From NCBI RefSeq assembly GCF_018881755.1, contig NZ_JACVPS010000002.1:1-64000 (forward strand): a stretch of 64,000 bases of DNA, in the 5' to 3' direction. Under the pieces are notes generated by a model. It searched no databases. It saw nothing but the letters and a program-made list of their open reading frames with translations, and was not told the DNA's origin. Positions 31,568 through 40,709 of the stretch are shown one piece after another. Numbering within the stretch: position 1 is the stretch's first letter; each line of letters begins with the position of its first letter. A program made the translations under genes and the position numbers. The stretch comes from Polynucleobacter finlandensis. GTDB taxonomy: Bacteria > Pseudomonadota > Gammaproteobacteria > Burkholderiales > Burkholderiaceae.

Positions 31568-32446
31568 ATGAGTAAGACAATCCTAACCTGTGCCGTAACT
31601 GGTAATTTAACAAAACCAGAGATGACGCCTTATCTTCCTATTACGCCAAAGCAAATTGCAGATGCCTGTCTTGGTGCTGCCGAAGCAGGCGCTGCAGTAG
31701 TGCATATCCACGTCCGCCATCCTGAAACAGGCAAACCTTCGATGGAGATTGATCATTATGCAGAAGTCATCAGTCTAATCAAGGCACAGAATAAAGAATT
31801 AATCATTAACCTTACCACCGGTCCTGGCGGTAGGTATGTCCCAACGGAGGGCGACCCTAAGGTATTCGCACCTGGTACCACTCTATGTAATCCAATGAAG
31901 CGCGTTGAGCATATTGCACAACTTCGGCCTGATATTTGCTCATTAGATTTAAATACAATGAATTCTGGTGCTGATGTTGTCATGAACACACCAACTAACG
32001 TGCGCAAGATGGCTAAGGTGATTCGTGACGCAGGCGTCATGCCAGAGCTTGAAATCTTTGATACGGGTGATTTAAATCTAGCAAAAGACTTAATTAAGGA
32101 TGGCACATTAGAGGGTCCTGGTCTTTACACCTTTGTGATGGGCGTTAAGTATGGACTGAATACGGATCCAGCAACGCTCTTGTATATGCGTGATCAGTTG
32201 CCGCTAGGCGCCAAGTGGGCTGCATTTGGCATTAGTCGCGCAGAGTTCCCTATCGTCGCCCAATCTTGGTTGTATGGCGGACATGTGCGCGTTGGCATGG
32301 AAGACAATATTTACTTGGAAAAAGGGGTGTTATGTGAATCCAATGCCCAACTGGTGTCCAGAGCCAAGCGAATCATTAATGATATGGGTGGTGAATTGGC
32401 TTCATCAAATGAAACACGTGAAATGCTTGGTTTAAGAAAATCCTAA
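31568..32446 (+). CDS. BKACE-family (3-keto-5-aminohexanoate cleavage) enzyme
   Basis: 292 residues of the beta-keto acid cleavage enzyme family, which condenses a beta-keto acid with acetyl-CoA. Metal-binding His-x-His is in VVHIHVRHPETGKPS, and the TIM-barrel blocks INLTTGPGG, SLDLNTMNSG, PELEIFDTGDL and GGHVRVGMEDNIYLEKG are conserved. Substrate specificity differs widely between members and cannot be read here. It probably acts on a keto acid made by the cyclase pathway. Confidence 0.93.
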   Translation: MSKTILTCAVTGNLTKPEMTPYLPITPKQIADACLGAAEAGAAVVHIHVRHPETGKPSMEIDHYAEVISLIKAQNKELIINLTTGPGGRYVPTEGDPKVFAPGTTLCNPMKRVEHIAQLRPDICSLDLNTMNSGADVVMNTPTNVRKMAKVIRDAGVMPELEIFDTGDLNLAKDLIKDGTLEGPGLYTFVMGVKYGLNTDPATLLYMRDQLPLGAKWAAFGISRAEFPIVAQSWLYGGHVRVGMEDNIYLEKGVLCESNAQLVSRAKRIINDMGGELASSNETREMLGLRKS

Positions 32447-32461
32447 AGAAGGGACTTTTAT

Positions 32462-33559
32462 ATGAATAGCCGTAGATCTTTCTTAAAAACTTCCGCCAAA
32501 ACATTGGGAGGTCTGACATTTTGCGGCTGTGGTTTATTACACGCAGCAGAAGTTCAGAATGGTGGGCCTAAGCGTGTCACCCCAGTGTTTATTAACGGTA
32601 AAAGGGTAAAGACGATCGATGTTCATGCGCATTGCATGTTTCAGGATTCCATTAATTTGATGGGGGATGAAGCGAAGTCTGTGCCTCCTCCAACTAAGGG
32701 TGTGCCTGAGCATTTCATCAAAATTAATGAACGCATTAAAGCAATGGATGCCCAAGGCATTGATATGCAAGTGTTGAGTGTTAATCCTTTTTGGTATCGC
32801 CAAGATAGGGACACTTCAGCAGAAATTTGCCGTATCAATAACTTAAATTTAGCTGAGCTTTGCGCCCAACGCCCTGATAAATTTGCGGCCTTTGCTTCTC
32901 TCAGCATGCAATACCCTGATTTAGCGGTTCAGCAGCTTGAGGATGCAGTGAAAAAGCAAGGCTTATGCGGGGCGGCAATCGGTGGAAGTGTATTGGGGGA
33001 AGATTTTGCGAATCCTAAATTCCATCCAGTACTTGCTAAAGCTCAAGAGCTTAACGTGACCCTCTTCATTCATCCGCAAAGCACTCCGCAATTGGCTCAG
33101 CGCTTTAAAGGGAATGGGTGGATGTCGAATGTCATTGGCAATCCTTTGGATACCACCATTGCGCTTCAGCATTTAATTTACGAAGGCGTCTTAGATAAGT
33201 ATCCGCAATTAAAAGTCTTGGCGGCTCACGGCGGTGGTTTCTTGGGTTCATACGCTCCAAGAATGGATCACAGCTGTTTTGTTTCGCCACAAAACTGCAA
33301 TCCAGATATTGTGCTCAAGAAAAAACCAACAGAGTATTTAAATCAGCTTTATTTCGATTCTTTGGTTTTTACGCCCGAGGCATTACGTCATTTGGTTGCA
33401 CAGGTTGGTGCAAGTCAGGTGGTAATTGGTACAGACCACCCCATTCCTTGGGAAGAGTATCCAGTAGAGCATGTCATGAGTACGCCTGGGCTGACGAATT
33501 CTCAGCGCATAGCTATCTTGGGGGGCAATGCCGCAAGATTACTGGGACTGAAAGTTTAG
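32462..33559 (+). CDS. Amidohydrolase (ACMSD-like), Tat-exported
   Basis: 365 residues. A Tat-like signal (SRRSFLKTSAKTLGG) precedes a metal-dependent amidohydrolase of the ACMSD/gamma-resorcylate decarboxylase group. Motifs are DVHAHCMF, MDAQGIDMQVLSVNPFWY, TLFIHPQSTP, AAHGGGFLGSYAPRMD and VVIGTDHPIPWEEYP. Periplasmic location is unusual for this family. It is 15 bp downstream of the BKACE gene, and their joint position suggests they act in one pathway. The last codons overlap the kinase gene end by 4 bp. Confidence 0.9.
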   Translation: MNSRRSFLKTSAKTLGGLTFCGCGLLHAAEVQNGGPKRVTPVFINGKRVKTIDVHAHCMFQDSINLMGDEAKSVPPPTKGVPEHFIKINERIKAMDAQGIDMQVLSVNPFWYRQDRDTSAEICRINNLNLAELCAQRPDKFAAFASLSMQYPDLAVQQLEDAVKKQGLCGAAIGGSVLGEDFANPKFHPVLAKAQELNVTLFIHPQSTPQLAQRFKGNGWMSNVIGNPLDTTIALQHLIYEGVLDKYPQLKVLAAHGGGFLGSYAPRMDHSCFVSPQNCNPDIVLKKKPTEYLNQLYFDSLVFTPEALRHLVAQVGASQVVIGTDHPIPWEEYPVEHVMSTPGLTNSQRIAILGGNAARLLGLKV

Positions 33560-34974
33560 GTTCTAACAATGTGAACGCTGCAAGGAGCTTCTTCAACGAT
33601 CTTGGTCATTGAAGTTCTCCAGGGCGTTACTTTGTTTGGTAATTTATGAGATGCGCCAATCAAAATGAGCGACGCATCATTGTCTTTTGCAAACTCAACA
33701 ATTCGGGTTGCGGGATCAAGCGCTTCTAGTACGTGATATGAGATGCGTTCTGGCGGCAGCTTGAGTGGTTTTGCCCACTCCATCAGCTGAACTAAATGAC
33801 CGCGCACAATACCGCTAGCGGTTTCGCTTTCTTGATTGCCTTCAAATGTGGGTGTGCTGGCAATGGTACTAAGGCAAATCAAGCGACTTTCTGGGTAAGC
33901 CTGCAGTAGATTTTTTGCAGTTGTCTGCATGCGCTCACGCAGCTCTTCATCTGATTGGCGTGTATCAATTGCAGCGATCATTAGTGGAGCATCTTGATTT
34001 CCCCTACTCGGTAGTGGGCTTGGGGATGGTTCGTAGCCTGCAGCTTTTAACCAACGCTTAAGGCTTTCCCAAAAACTAGGGGGCTCCAAGCGCTCAGATC
34101 GCTCTGTTAGCTTAACGCTTTCTGGATCACGTAGAACTTGGCGTAAACGGGTGGCGCTTTGATAGCGATCATCTGCCCTTGCTTCTAAGCAGCGCAACAC
34201 CACCTCTTGAAGCCAGCGCGGAATTTCTTTCCTGATAGCCCTGAGGGGAAATGGTTTGGCCCACATTCTTTTTCGTAAGCCATTCATTGACTGTGGGTTA
34301 CCAAATGGAAGTTCGCCCGTCAACAACTCATACATGATCACGCCGATGGAAAAGATGTCACTGCGTGAATCTGATCGAACGCCAGCTACTTGTTCTGGTG
34401 AAATGTATGGAGCAGAGCCAATACCTTTGCGCATTTCTTCGGCAAGTAAATCCGGAAAGCGCGAGTGGTGTGAGAGGCCAAAGTCTATGAGCGTTAGTTT
34501 GCCTTCATCATCAATCAGCACATTGTCTGGTTTGATGTCGAGATGTATTGCATCCTGTGAGTGCAAAGACTGAACCGCTTGTGCAAGATCGGCGCCAATG
34601 CGAATGACTTCATCGATGCTAAATTGTTTGCCTTCTTTAATGAGCTCTTCTAGCGGACGTCCTGCGACTTGTTCCATTGCAATATAGGGACGTGTTGCCA
34701 TATTTCCCGAGCCTAGATACTTCGGTACATATGGACTTTTAAGGGAGCGCAGGATCGTGAGCTCAGTTTCAAAGCCAATTAAACTCTCGACAGGTTGATC
34801 TTTGCCAACCCGTGGAATTTTTAAGAGGATGGGAAGTTCAATGCCCTCTTTGGTGGCCGAAAATAGACTGGCCATTCCGCCGCGATGCAGTTCTTTTCCA
34901 AGAACAAAACCATCAACGACTTTACCCTCCTGAAATATGTCATCTACCGCTTCAATATCAGGTTTGATGGGCAT
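33556..34974 (-). CDS. Ser/Thr protein kinase fused to a UspA domain
   Basis: 472 residues. The eukaryotic-type kinase domain (about 20-285) has K52 in LLKIPR, HLDIKPDN with catalytic D146 and N151, and DFG at 164-166. The C-terminal domain (about 325-472) is a universal stress protein fold (MIAAIDTRQSDEELRERM at its start, ASLILIGASHKL near the end). HLD replaces the usual HRD, so the Arg that anchors phosphorylated activation loops is absent. It is 8 bp from the phosphoesterase gene. Confidence 0.92.
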   Translation of the reverse strand: MPIKPDIEAVDDIFQEGKVVDGFVLGKELHRGGMASLFSATKEGIELPILLKIPRVGKDQPVESLIGFETELTILRSLKSPYVPKYLGSGNMATRPYIAMEQVAGRPLEELIKEGKQFSIDEVIRIGADLAQAVQSLHSQDAIHLDIKPDNVLIDDEGKLTLIDFGLSHHSRFPDLLAEEMRKGIGSAPYISPEQVAGVRSDSRSDIFSIGVIMYELLTGELPFGNPQSMNGLRKRMWAKPFPLRAIRKEIPRWLQEVVLRCLEARADDRYQSATRLRQVLRDPESVKLTERSERLEPPSFWESLKRWLKAAGYEPSPSPLPSRGNQDAPLMIAAIDTRQSDEELRERMQTTAKNLLQAYPESRLICLSTIASTPTFEGNQESETASGIVRGHLVQLMEWAKPLKLPPERISYHVLEALDPATRIVEFAKDNDASLILIGASHKLPNKVTPWRTSMTKIVEEAPCSVHIVRT

Positions 34975-34981
34975 AGATAAA

Positions 34982-35734
34982 TTACTTACCAGTAATCAAG
35001 CGATTTGCTAGGTCTTCTGGCAGGCCGGCGCGCCGCACTTTATCTGCAGCTTTAAAGTGATCATATGGAACGCGGTGAAAAGTTAATGCAGAAATTTCAG
35101 GTTCAAATACTGCAAAGCAGGCCTCGGGATTGCCATCTCTTGGTTGGCCAAGCGATCCAACGACACCAACCCACTGGCGATGGCCCATAACGGGCACTTC
35201 ATCTCCAGGATGTGGAGCAAAACGAATGAGTTTGCCAACAGCACTTTGATAAAAAAGAGCCTGCTCGTGTGCATGCCCTACAAAAGTGTATGACTTACCT
35301 GAGCTTTGGACGCATTGCCAGGCGCTCATGCTGTCGGTAATGTAATTCCACTCCGAAGGCTTATGAGCTGATGCATGTACAAAGCAAATCTCTTCTTCGT
35401 TAATGATTAGCGGTAGCTCTTTTAAAAATTGCACATGCGCTGGGTTCAGTTGCGACTTGGTCCACTCAATGGCTGCATTGGCGCTGGCATTCATTCTTTG
35501 GCTGTAATCTTTAAAGACTGCCTCATCATGATTGCCAACCACTGCAATGGCTTTACCAGACTGAACCAGTTCAGCAATGCGATCAACCAAAGCAATTGGA
35601 TCGGCGTTATATCCCACCAGGTCGCCCAAGAAAGCCATGCGTGTAACGCCGAGTTCTTGGGCTCTTTCCATGCAGGCTTCATAAGCCTCTAAATTACTGT
35701 GAAGGTCGGCAAATAGCCCAATACGTTCGCTCAT
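34982..35734 (-). CDS. Calcineurin-like metallophosphoesterase
   Basis: 250 residues. Metal ligands are seen in LFADLHSNLEAYEAC (DxH), FLGDLVGYNADP (GD), VVGNHDEAV (GNHD), CFVHASAHKP and FVGHAHEQAL (GHxH). The family includes cyclic nucleotide phosphodiesterases and protein phosphatases. Being directly upstream of the kinase on the same strand, it may act as a counter-phosphatase, but this is only inferred. Confidence 0.92.
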   Translation of the reverse strand: MSERIGLFADLHSNLEAYEACMERAQELGVTRMAFLGDLVGYNADPIALVDRIAELVQSGKAIAVVGNHDEAVFKDYSQRMNASANAAIEWTKSQLNPAHVQFLKELPLIINEEEICFVHASAHKPSEWNYITDSMSAWQCVQSSGKSYTFVGHAHEQALFYQSAVGKLIRFAPHPGDEVPVMGHRQWVGVVGSLGQPRDGNPEACFAVFEPEISALTFHRVPYDHFKAADKVRRAGLPEDLANRLITGK

Positions 35735-35772
35735 CTCTTAATGATAGGACAAAAGATGTTTTTAATGAAGGC

Positions 35773-36660
35773 TTAGTAAGGACTTGCCTCATTATTGGGG
35801 CGATTTTTGAAGCGCTTATGAACCCAATAATATTCAGCTGGCCTTAGGCGAATTTCTTTTTCGAAGATTTGGTTCAGGCGCGCAGTATCTTCTTCAGGGT
35901 TTTCGCTAGGAAAATCGCCGAGGGGCTTGCTGATGGTGCACAAGTAGCCACTTTCGTCAGACTTGAGTGCGGTAACCATCATACAAACTTCAGCACCAGT
36001 AATGCTAGCAAGTCTAGAAACTGCTGTGATGGTATTGGTTTGGATGTCAAAGAATGGTGCAAATACCGAGTCCTTTAGACCTAGGTCAATATCAGGCGCG
36101 ATGATGATAAAGCTGCCTTTGCGAATCTCTCGAATTAATGCGATGGAATTACCTTGACGATCTATGGAGTTACCGCCAAAACGGTTGCGCCAGTCAATAA
36201 TTTTTTGATTGAAAAAAGGACTCTTCATCCTTTGAAAAAATCCTGAGGTACGGGGCCAGTGATTTCGCTTCGCTAGGGCGCTCAAAATAATGCTGCCTTC
36301 GATGCCAACGAAGTGCATATTCACCAAGATGCGAGGCTTTCTATCGGAGAGGTCTACCTCCGATCGCACTTCGATCATGCTACTTAATTGCTCTTCGCTA
36401 CCGTGCCAGATGATACTTTTTTCTACCAAGCTTCTACCGAGCAGGCGCCAGTGCTTTTTTCTGAGTTGGTCAATGGCCGCATCAGATAACTCAGGAAAGC
36501 ATAATTTTAAATTTGTTGTGACCACATGATTGCGCTCACTCGGAATTCTGGCGGCAATAAAGCCCAGGCCAGAGCCAATGGCAACCAATAATGCATAAGG
36601 AAGAATTGAGAGGAGTTTTAATAAAGCCACTATGGCTTTATTGGAAAAAGATTTAAGCAA
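35773..36660 (-). CDS. Lipid A late acyltransferase, LpxL/HtrB family
   Basis: 295 residues. An N-terminal membrane helix (about 8-33) and the acyltransferase domain with HxxxxE around NMHFVGIEGS, RMKSPFFNQKIIDWR and IIAPDIDLGLKDSVFAPFFDI. It should acylate Kdo2-lipid IVA on the inner face of the inner membrane. It lies in a row with the beta-carbonic anhydrase and metallophosphoesterase genes. A second homologue is in the cassette array at 12262-13113. Confidence 0.88.
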   Translation of the reverse strand: MLKSFSNKAIVALLKLLSILPYALLVAIGSGLGFIAARIPSERNHVVTTNLKLCFPELSDAAIDQLRKKHWRLLGRSLVEKSIIWHGSEEQLSSMIEVRSEVDLSDRKPRILVNMHFVGIEGSIILSALAKRNHWPRTSGFFQRMKSPFFNQKIIDWRNRFGGNSIDRQGNSIALIREIRKGSFIIIAPDIDLGLKDSVFAPFFDIQTNTITAVSRLASITGAEVCMMVTALKSDESGYLCTISKPLGDFPSENPEEDTARLNQIFEKEIRLRPAEYYWVHKRFKNRPNNEASPY

Positions 36661-36668
36661 GCGTAATG

Positions 36669-37334
36669 TTATTCAGCGTCGTAGCGTGTTAATGTTTTTT
36701 TGTAACGAGTCCCCATTTCCTCTATGGAACTACTCGACATACCAAGATCCTTAACAAGCCCAGTATCTAAGCGATAAGCCCAGCCATGCACGGTAAGATC
36801 TTGGCCACGAGCCCAGGCATCTTGAACAATGGTGGTTTCACATACGTTGACCACTTGCTCGATCACATTGAGCTCACAAAGACGATCTTGGCGCTTGGGC
36901 GTCGGCAGTACCTCTCCTAAATAACGCTCATGTTTTTGGTGGACATCCTTTACGTGACGTAACCAATTATCAGCTAGTCCAATGCGTCGATCGCTTAGCG
37001 CAGCATGAACGCCAGCGCAACCATAATGACCGACAACTAATATATGTTTGACTTTGAGCAAGTCAATGGCGAATTGGATGACTGATAGACAGTTGAGGTC
37101 GGTGTGAACAACGACGTTTGCGACGTTGCGATGAACAAATAGCTCGCCAGGTAAAAGATCAACGATTTCATTTGCTGGGACGCGACTATCAGCACAGCCA
37201 ATCCAGAGATATTCTGGGGCCTGTTGATTAACAAGCCGTTTAAAGAAATCTGCATCCTTGGCAACCATTTCTTCCGCCCATGCACGATTATTGGCAAATA
37301 GGTGGTCTAAGGCGCTGGAGTTCTTCATAATCAT
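36669..37334 (-). CDS. can: Beta-class carbonic anhydrase
   Basis: 221 residues. Zinc ligands are Cys in WIGCADSRVPANE, His and Cys in VVGHYGCAGVHAA, with the Asp-Arg dyad in ADSR. It interconverts CO2 and bicarbonate in the cytoplasm. Divergent from the DUF167 gene 22 bp away. The start could be the second ATG six bases later. Confidence 0.94.
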   Translation of the reverse strand: MIMKNSSALDHLFANNRAWAEEMVAKDADFFKRLVNQQAPEYLWIGCADSRVPANEIVDLLPGELFVHRNVANVVVHTDLNCLSVIQFAIDLLKVKHILVVGHYGCAGVHAALSDRRIGLADNWLRHVKDVHQKHERYLGEVLPTPKRQDRLCELNVIEQVVNVCETTIVQDAWARGQDLTVHGWAYRLDTGLVKDLGMSSSSIEEMGTRYKKTLTRYDAE

Positions 37335-37356
37335 GGTTTGAGTTTAAAGTACTTTG

Positions 37357-37653
37357 ATGACGCCCATTTGGTTAAAAGAAACACCCACCGGAATTGTCCT
37401 TAATATCCATTGCCAGCCTGGCGCCAAGGTGAGCAAGGTTGTTGGTTTGCATGATGGCAGCCTGAAGATTTCTCTACAAGCGCCAGCTATGGAAAATAAG
37501 GCCAATGAAATGCTAGTAGCATGGCTTTCTAAGCAATTAAGGATCCCGCAAAAGCAAATTCGGTTTTTATCGGGTCAAAATAGTCGCCAAAAACGTCTGG
37601 AGATTTGGGGCTCCATTACTCCGGAGCAAATAGCGCAGATCTTGGCGCCCTAG
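37357..37653 (+). CDS. DUF167 (YggU) family protein
   Basis: 98 residues. The DUF167 fold is recognisable from CQPGAKVSKVVGLHDGSLKISLQAPAMENKANEMLVAWLSK and SGQNSRQKRLEI (split blocks). The family is widespread but its function is undefined. Confidence 0.9.
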   Translation: MTPIWLKETPTGIVLNIHCQPGAKVSKVVGLHDGSLKISLQAPAMENKANEMLVAWLSKQLRIPQKQIRFLSGQNSRQKRLEIWGSITPEQIAQILAP

Positions 37654-37656
37654 GAT

Positions 37657-38559
37657 TTACCAGAAAATTCCCCATAAAATACCCAAAATAAGCACCCATT
37701 TGCCAACGTAATATACCGAGCGATGCTTGGCTTTGAGTTTTTTTGCCTGCGCTCTGAGGTGATAAAAGTAGCCAAATAGAACATTTACAAACCCTATTTT
37801 TTCTCCTGCCACATTCTGTGAGGATGTCGCACTCATCACGTAGCGGCCAAACCAGCGATTGAGAAGTTGTGCGGGCTTTGTGTAAAGCGGGCGTTCTATA
37901 TCGCAAAACAAGACGATGCGTTGCTGATCAGTCTCATTGGCCGCCAGATGAATGTAGGTTTCATCAAACATGACTGGCTCGCCATCTTTCCAGAAATAAC
38001 GCTCTCCATCCACTTCAATAAAGCATTTAGGGTCATTGGGTGTAGCTAGCCCAATGTGATAGCGCAAGGACCCTGCATAGGGGTCGCGATGGCGTACCAG
38101 CGTCGCTCCAGGGGGTAGGGAGGCAAACATCGCCGCTTTAATGGATGGAATGGATTTGAGGAGCGCTACTGTTTTTGGACAGCTAGCTTGTGCTGAAGGC
38201 ATTTCCTTGCCATACCAGTAGAGGTGAAAGCGCTTCCAGCCAGTGCGGAAGAAAGAATTAAAGCCGATATCGTTATATCCAGTAGCAGCCGCAATTGCGC
38301 CATCTTCATTGAGGGAAAGCGCCTCCTCGCGAATGATTTCCCAGTTATTCTGCAATGGCGCAAGCTCTGGAAATTGCGATACAGGGATGAATGCGCCCGC
38401 CTTCACTTTAGAGAAGATGTAGAGCAGGCTATTTATAGGGGCTAAAAGGACCTGGTAATCAGTCAGAGATCTAACTAGGCCAAAACGTACTCTGCCGCGA
38501 AAATAGACAAATACAGCCGATACAACAAAGATGATGAAAATGGTGTGACGTATTTGCAT
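37657..38559 (-). CDS. LpxO-like Asp/Asn beta-hydroxylase family protein
   Basis: 300 residues. An N-terminal transmembrane helix (about 5-22) and a C-terminal one (about 283-299) flank an Fe(II)/2-oxoglutarate dioxygenase domain with HRDPYAGSLRYHIGL (metal-binding HxD) and DETYIHLAAN (second His). This matches LpxO, which hydroxylates a secondary lipid A acyl chain. It is only 4 bp from the DUF167 gene, convergent. Together with two LpxL-like enzymes it indicates a modified lipid A. Confidence 0.86.
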   Translation of the reverse strand: MQIRHTIFIIFVVSAVFVYFRGRVRFGLVRSLTDYQVLLAPINSLLYIFSKVKAGAFIPVSQFPELAPLQNNWEIIREEALSLNEDGAIAAATGYNDIGFNSFFRTGWKRFHLYWYGKEMPSAQASCPKTVALLKSIPSIKAAMFASLPPGATLVRHRDPYAGSLRYHIGLATPNDPKCFIEVDGERYFWKDGEPVMFDETYIHLAANETDQQRIVLFCDIERPLYTKPAQLLNRWFGRYVMSATSSQNVAGEKIGFVNVLFGYFYHLRAQAKKLKAKHRSVYYVGKWVLILGILWGIFW

Positions 38560-38713
38560 GGATTTACCGATCAGCTTTAGTGTCTCATTTTAATTTGTAT
38601 CTTAGGGGCGCCTCATCTATTTCTAAGTTAAATATGCCCCTATACTTAAACTCATCAGTACAAGAGAGCGCAATAGGGTCACTAAAGAGGGCTTATTTTT
38701 TAGGAAAAAGGTA

Positions 38714-39079
38714 ATGAATCAGTTTATAAAGTGGCTCTTAAGCCTTGTATTTATAGGGATTACAGGTCTATCAGTCTATACCTGGGTCATGCTCAGTTGG
38801 AGTTATGGCAGTGGTGAGCGTGCTGGCTACGTACAGAAGTTCTCAAATCGTGGCTATGTCTGCAAGACCTGGGAGGGGGAGTTGGCAATGGTTTCCATGC
38901 CCGGAACAATGTCTGAAAAATTCCTCTTTACGGTGCGCGAAGATGCTGTGGCGCAAAAAATTAACGCAAATTTAGGCAAAAAGGTAGCTCTAAAGTATGA
39001 GCAGCACATTGGACTACCAACAACTTGTTTTGGAGATACTGAATATTTTGTATCAGACATAACTGTTTTAGATGAATAA
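38714..39079 (+). CDS. Conserved hypothetical membrane-anchored protein
   Basis: 121 residues with one N-terminal transmembrane segment (about 6-30) and a C-terminal soluble part containing two Cys (YVCKTWEGELAM and LPTTCFGDTEYFV). It resembles a frequent uncharacterised protein of beta-proteobacteria with an NfeD-free, OB-like soluble part. Function is unknown. Confidence 0.65.
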   Translation: MNQFIKWLLSLVFIGITGLSVYTWVMLSWSYGSGERAGYVQKFSNRGYVCKTWEGELAMVSMPGTMSEKFLFTVREDAVAQKINANLGKKVALKYEQHIGLPTTCFGDTEYFVSDITVLDE

Positions 39080-39095
39080 ATAAAAAATAAAAAAA

Positions 39096-39126
39096 TTGTT
39101 TTTTAAAAAGCATTTATTTTTATAAT
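39096..39126 (+). promoter_or_regulatory. Likely HU promoter
   Basis: TATAAT (39121-39126) with TTGTTT at 39096-39101 upstream in an A/T-rich stretch, 65 bp before the HU start. Confidence 0.45.
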
Positions 39127-39190
39127 TTTTTGTGGTTAAAATCACGTAAGCGCACTGGGCGCTGACATCAATATCTATAAGGAGCTTCAC

Positions 39191-39475
39191 TTGAACAAAG
39201 CAGAACTAATCGCAGCGATTGCTGACGACGCTGAGATCTCAAAAGCCAAAGCTGAATTTGCATTAAATTCTGCTATTGCGCACATCATTAAAGCTGTTAC
39301 TAAAGGTGATTCAGTACAACTGATCGGCTTTGGTACTTATTCATCTGGTAAACGTGCTGCACGTATGGGCCGCAATCCAAAAACTGGTGAGCCACTCAAA
39401 ATCGCTGCTGCTAAAACTGTCAAGTTTTCTGCTGGTAAAGCATTTAAAGATTCAGTTAACAAGCGTAAGAAGTAA
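39191..39475 (+). CDS. hup: HU-family DNA-binding protein
   Basis: 94 residues, a nucleoid-associated HU protein. Signature [26 protein letters not shown] includes the DNA-minor-groove Pro arm (RNPKTGE). The start is TTG, preceded by a strong AAGGAG seven bases upstream. Directly followed by a strong terminator. Confidence 0.95.
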   Translation: MNKAELIAAIADDAEISKAKAEFALNSAIAHIIKAVTKGDSVQLIGFGTYSSGKRAARMGRNPKTGEPLKIAAAKTVKFSAGKAFKDSVNKRKK

Positions 39476-39491
39476 TTCTTATTTGTTGATG

Positions 39492-39518
39492 AAAAAGCCC
39501 GGCATGCCGGGCTTTTTT
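39492..39518. terminator. Bidirectional terminator between HU and rodA
   Basis: AAAAAGCCCGGC and GCCGGGCTTTTTT form a strong stem. It serves both HU and the convergent rod-shape operon. Confidence 0.9.
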
Positions 39519-39557
39519 GTTTCTAGCTCTACATTTTCTTTGCAGAGATTTTGGGAG

Positions 39558-40709
39558 TTAGCTTTGCACTAGGCGTCGGTGGCGATGAATGCTCATCAAT
39601 ATACCGGCCCCAAATCCAAGTGTTACTAAAGCAGTCCCTCCATAGCTAATAAACGGGAGTGGTACGCCCACTACTGGGAGAAGGCCGCTGACCATGCCAA
39701 TATTGACAAAAGCGTAGGTAAAGAAAATCAGCGTTACAGAGGCGCCAAGTAGGCGAGTAAATAAATTAGGTGCGCTAGCGGAGATGGCTAAACCTCTTTT
39801 AATCAACGCAAAGAAGAGGGCCAATAAAACAAGATTACCAAGCAAGCCAAACTCTTCGGAGAAAACAGCGAATACAAAATCAGTATGTTTCTCTGGAATA
39901 AATTCCAAGTGTGCTTGTGTGCCCTGAAACCAACCCTTCCCAAAAAACCCACCAGAGCCGATTGCAATCATAGATTGAATGGTATGAAAGCCTTTGCCAA
40001 GTGGATCACTACTCGGATCTAACAAAGTACAAACGCGATGTTTTTGATAATCATGTACGAATGGCCATGCAACATCATGAGCACAAAGCGTGTTGCCAAA
40101 AATAATCATGAGCAGAATGCCAAATGCACCAAGCCCAACAAAAGGCAAAATCCACTTCCATGGCAGTCCAGCCAAAATGATGACGTACATTCCAGCTGCA
40201 AAAACCAAAAGAGCCGTTCCCAAGTCAGGCTGTCGTGCAATCAGCGCAACAGGAATGCCTAAGATGATTGCAGCGATTCCATAATCCCAAGATTTTTGCA
40301 GACCCTCACGTTTCTGAAAGTACCAAGCAAGCATTAATGGCATGGCAATTTTCATGATCTCGGATGGTTGGATAACGATGCCGATATTAAGCCAACGTCG
40401 CGCACCTTTTTTAATCAGACCGAAGACCGCCACTGCAACTAATAGTGCAACTCCAAAACTATAGATCCACACCGCTGCGATCTCAAGCCACTTTGGTGGA
40501 ATGCGAGACACACACCACATCACTACAAATGATAGTGCGAGGTTTCGTAATTCATCTTCGATCAGCACTGGAGTATTTTGACTCGCAGATAGAAAAGTAA
40601 AAAAACCAACAGCGGCTAAGCCAAGCAGAATAAGGCCGAGCTGGCGGTCCAATCCAGAAAAAATACTATAGAGGGCCTTACGAATTTTTCTTATGGGGCT
40701 CTTTTCCAT
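39558..40709 (-). CDS. rodA: Peptidoglycan glycosyltransferase RodA (SEDS family)
   Basis: 383 residues with about ten transmembrane segments. SEDS hallmarks are RWLNIGIVIQPSEIMKI and GPLPVVGVPLPFISYGGTAL-like text near the C-terminus (VVGVPLPFISYGG). It polymerises glycan strands during elongation. ATG 40709 is chosen because a perfect AAAGGAGG lies seven bases upstream, inside the end of mrdA. Last gene of the mreBCD-mrdA-rodA operon. Confidence 0.95.
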   Translation of the reverse strand: MEKSPIRKIRKALYSIFSGLDRQLGLILLGLAAVGFFTFLSASQNTPVLIEDELRNLALSFVVMWCVSRIPPKWLEIAAVWIYSFGVALLVAVAVFGLIKKGARRWLNIGIVIQPSEIMKIAMPLMLAWYFQKREGLQKSWDYGIAAIILGIPVALIARQPDLGTALLVFAAGMYVIILAGLPWKWILPFVGLGAFGILLMIIFGNTLCAHDVAWPFVHDYQKHRVCTLLDPSSDPLGKGFHTIQSMIAIGSGGFFGKGWFQGTQAHLEFIPEKHTDFVFAVFSEEFGLLGNLVLLALFFALIKRGLAISASAPNLFTRLLGASVTLIFFTYAFVNIGMVSGLLPVVGVPLPFISYGGTALVTLGFGAGILMSIHRHRRLVQS

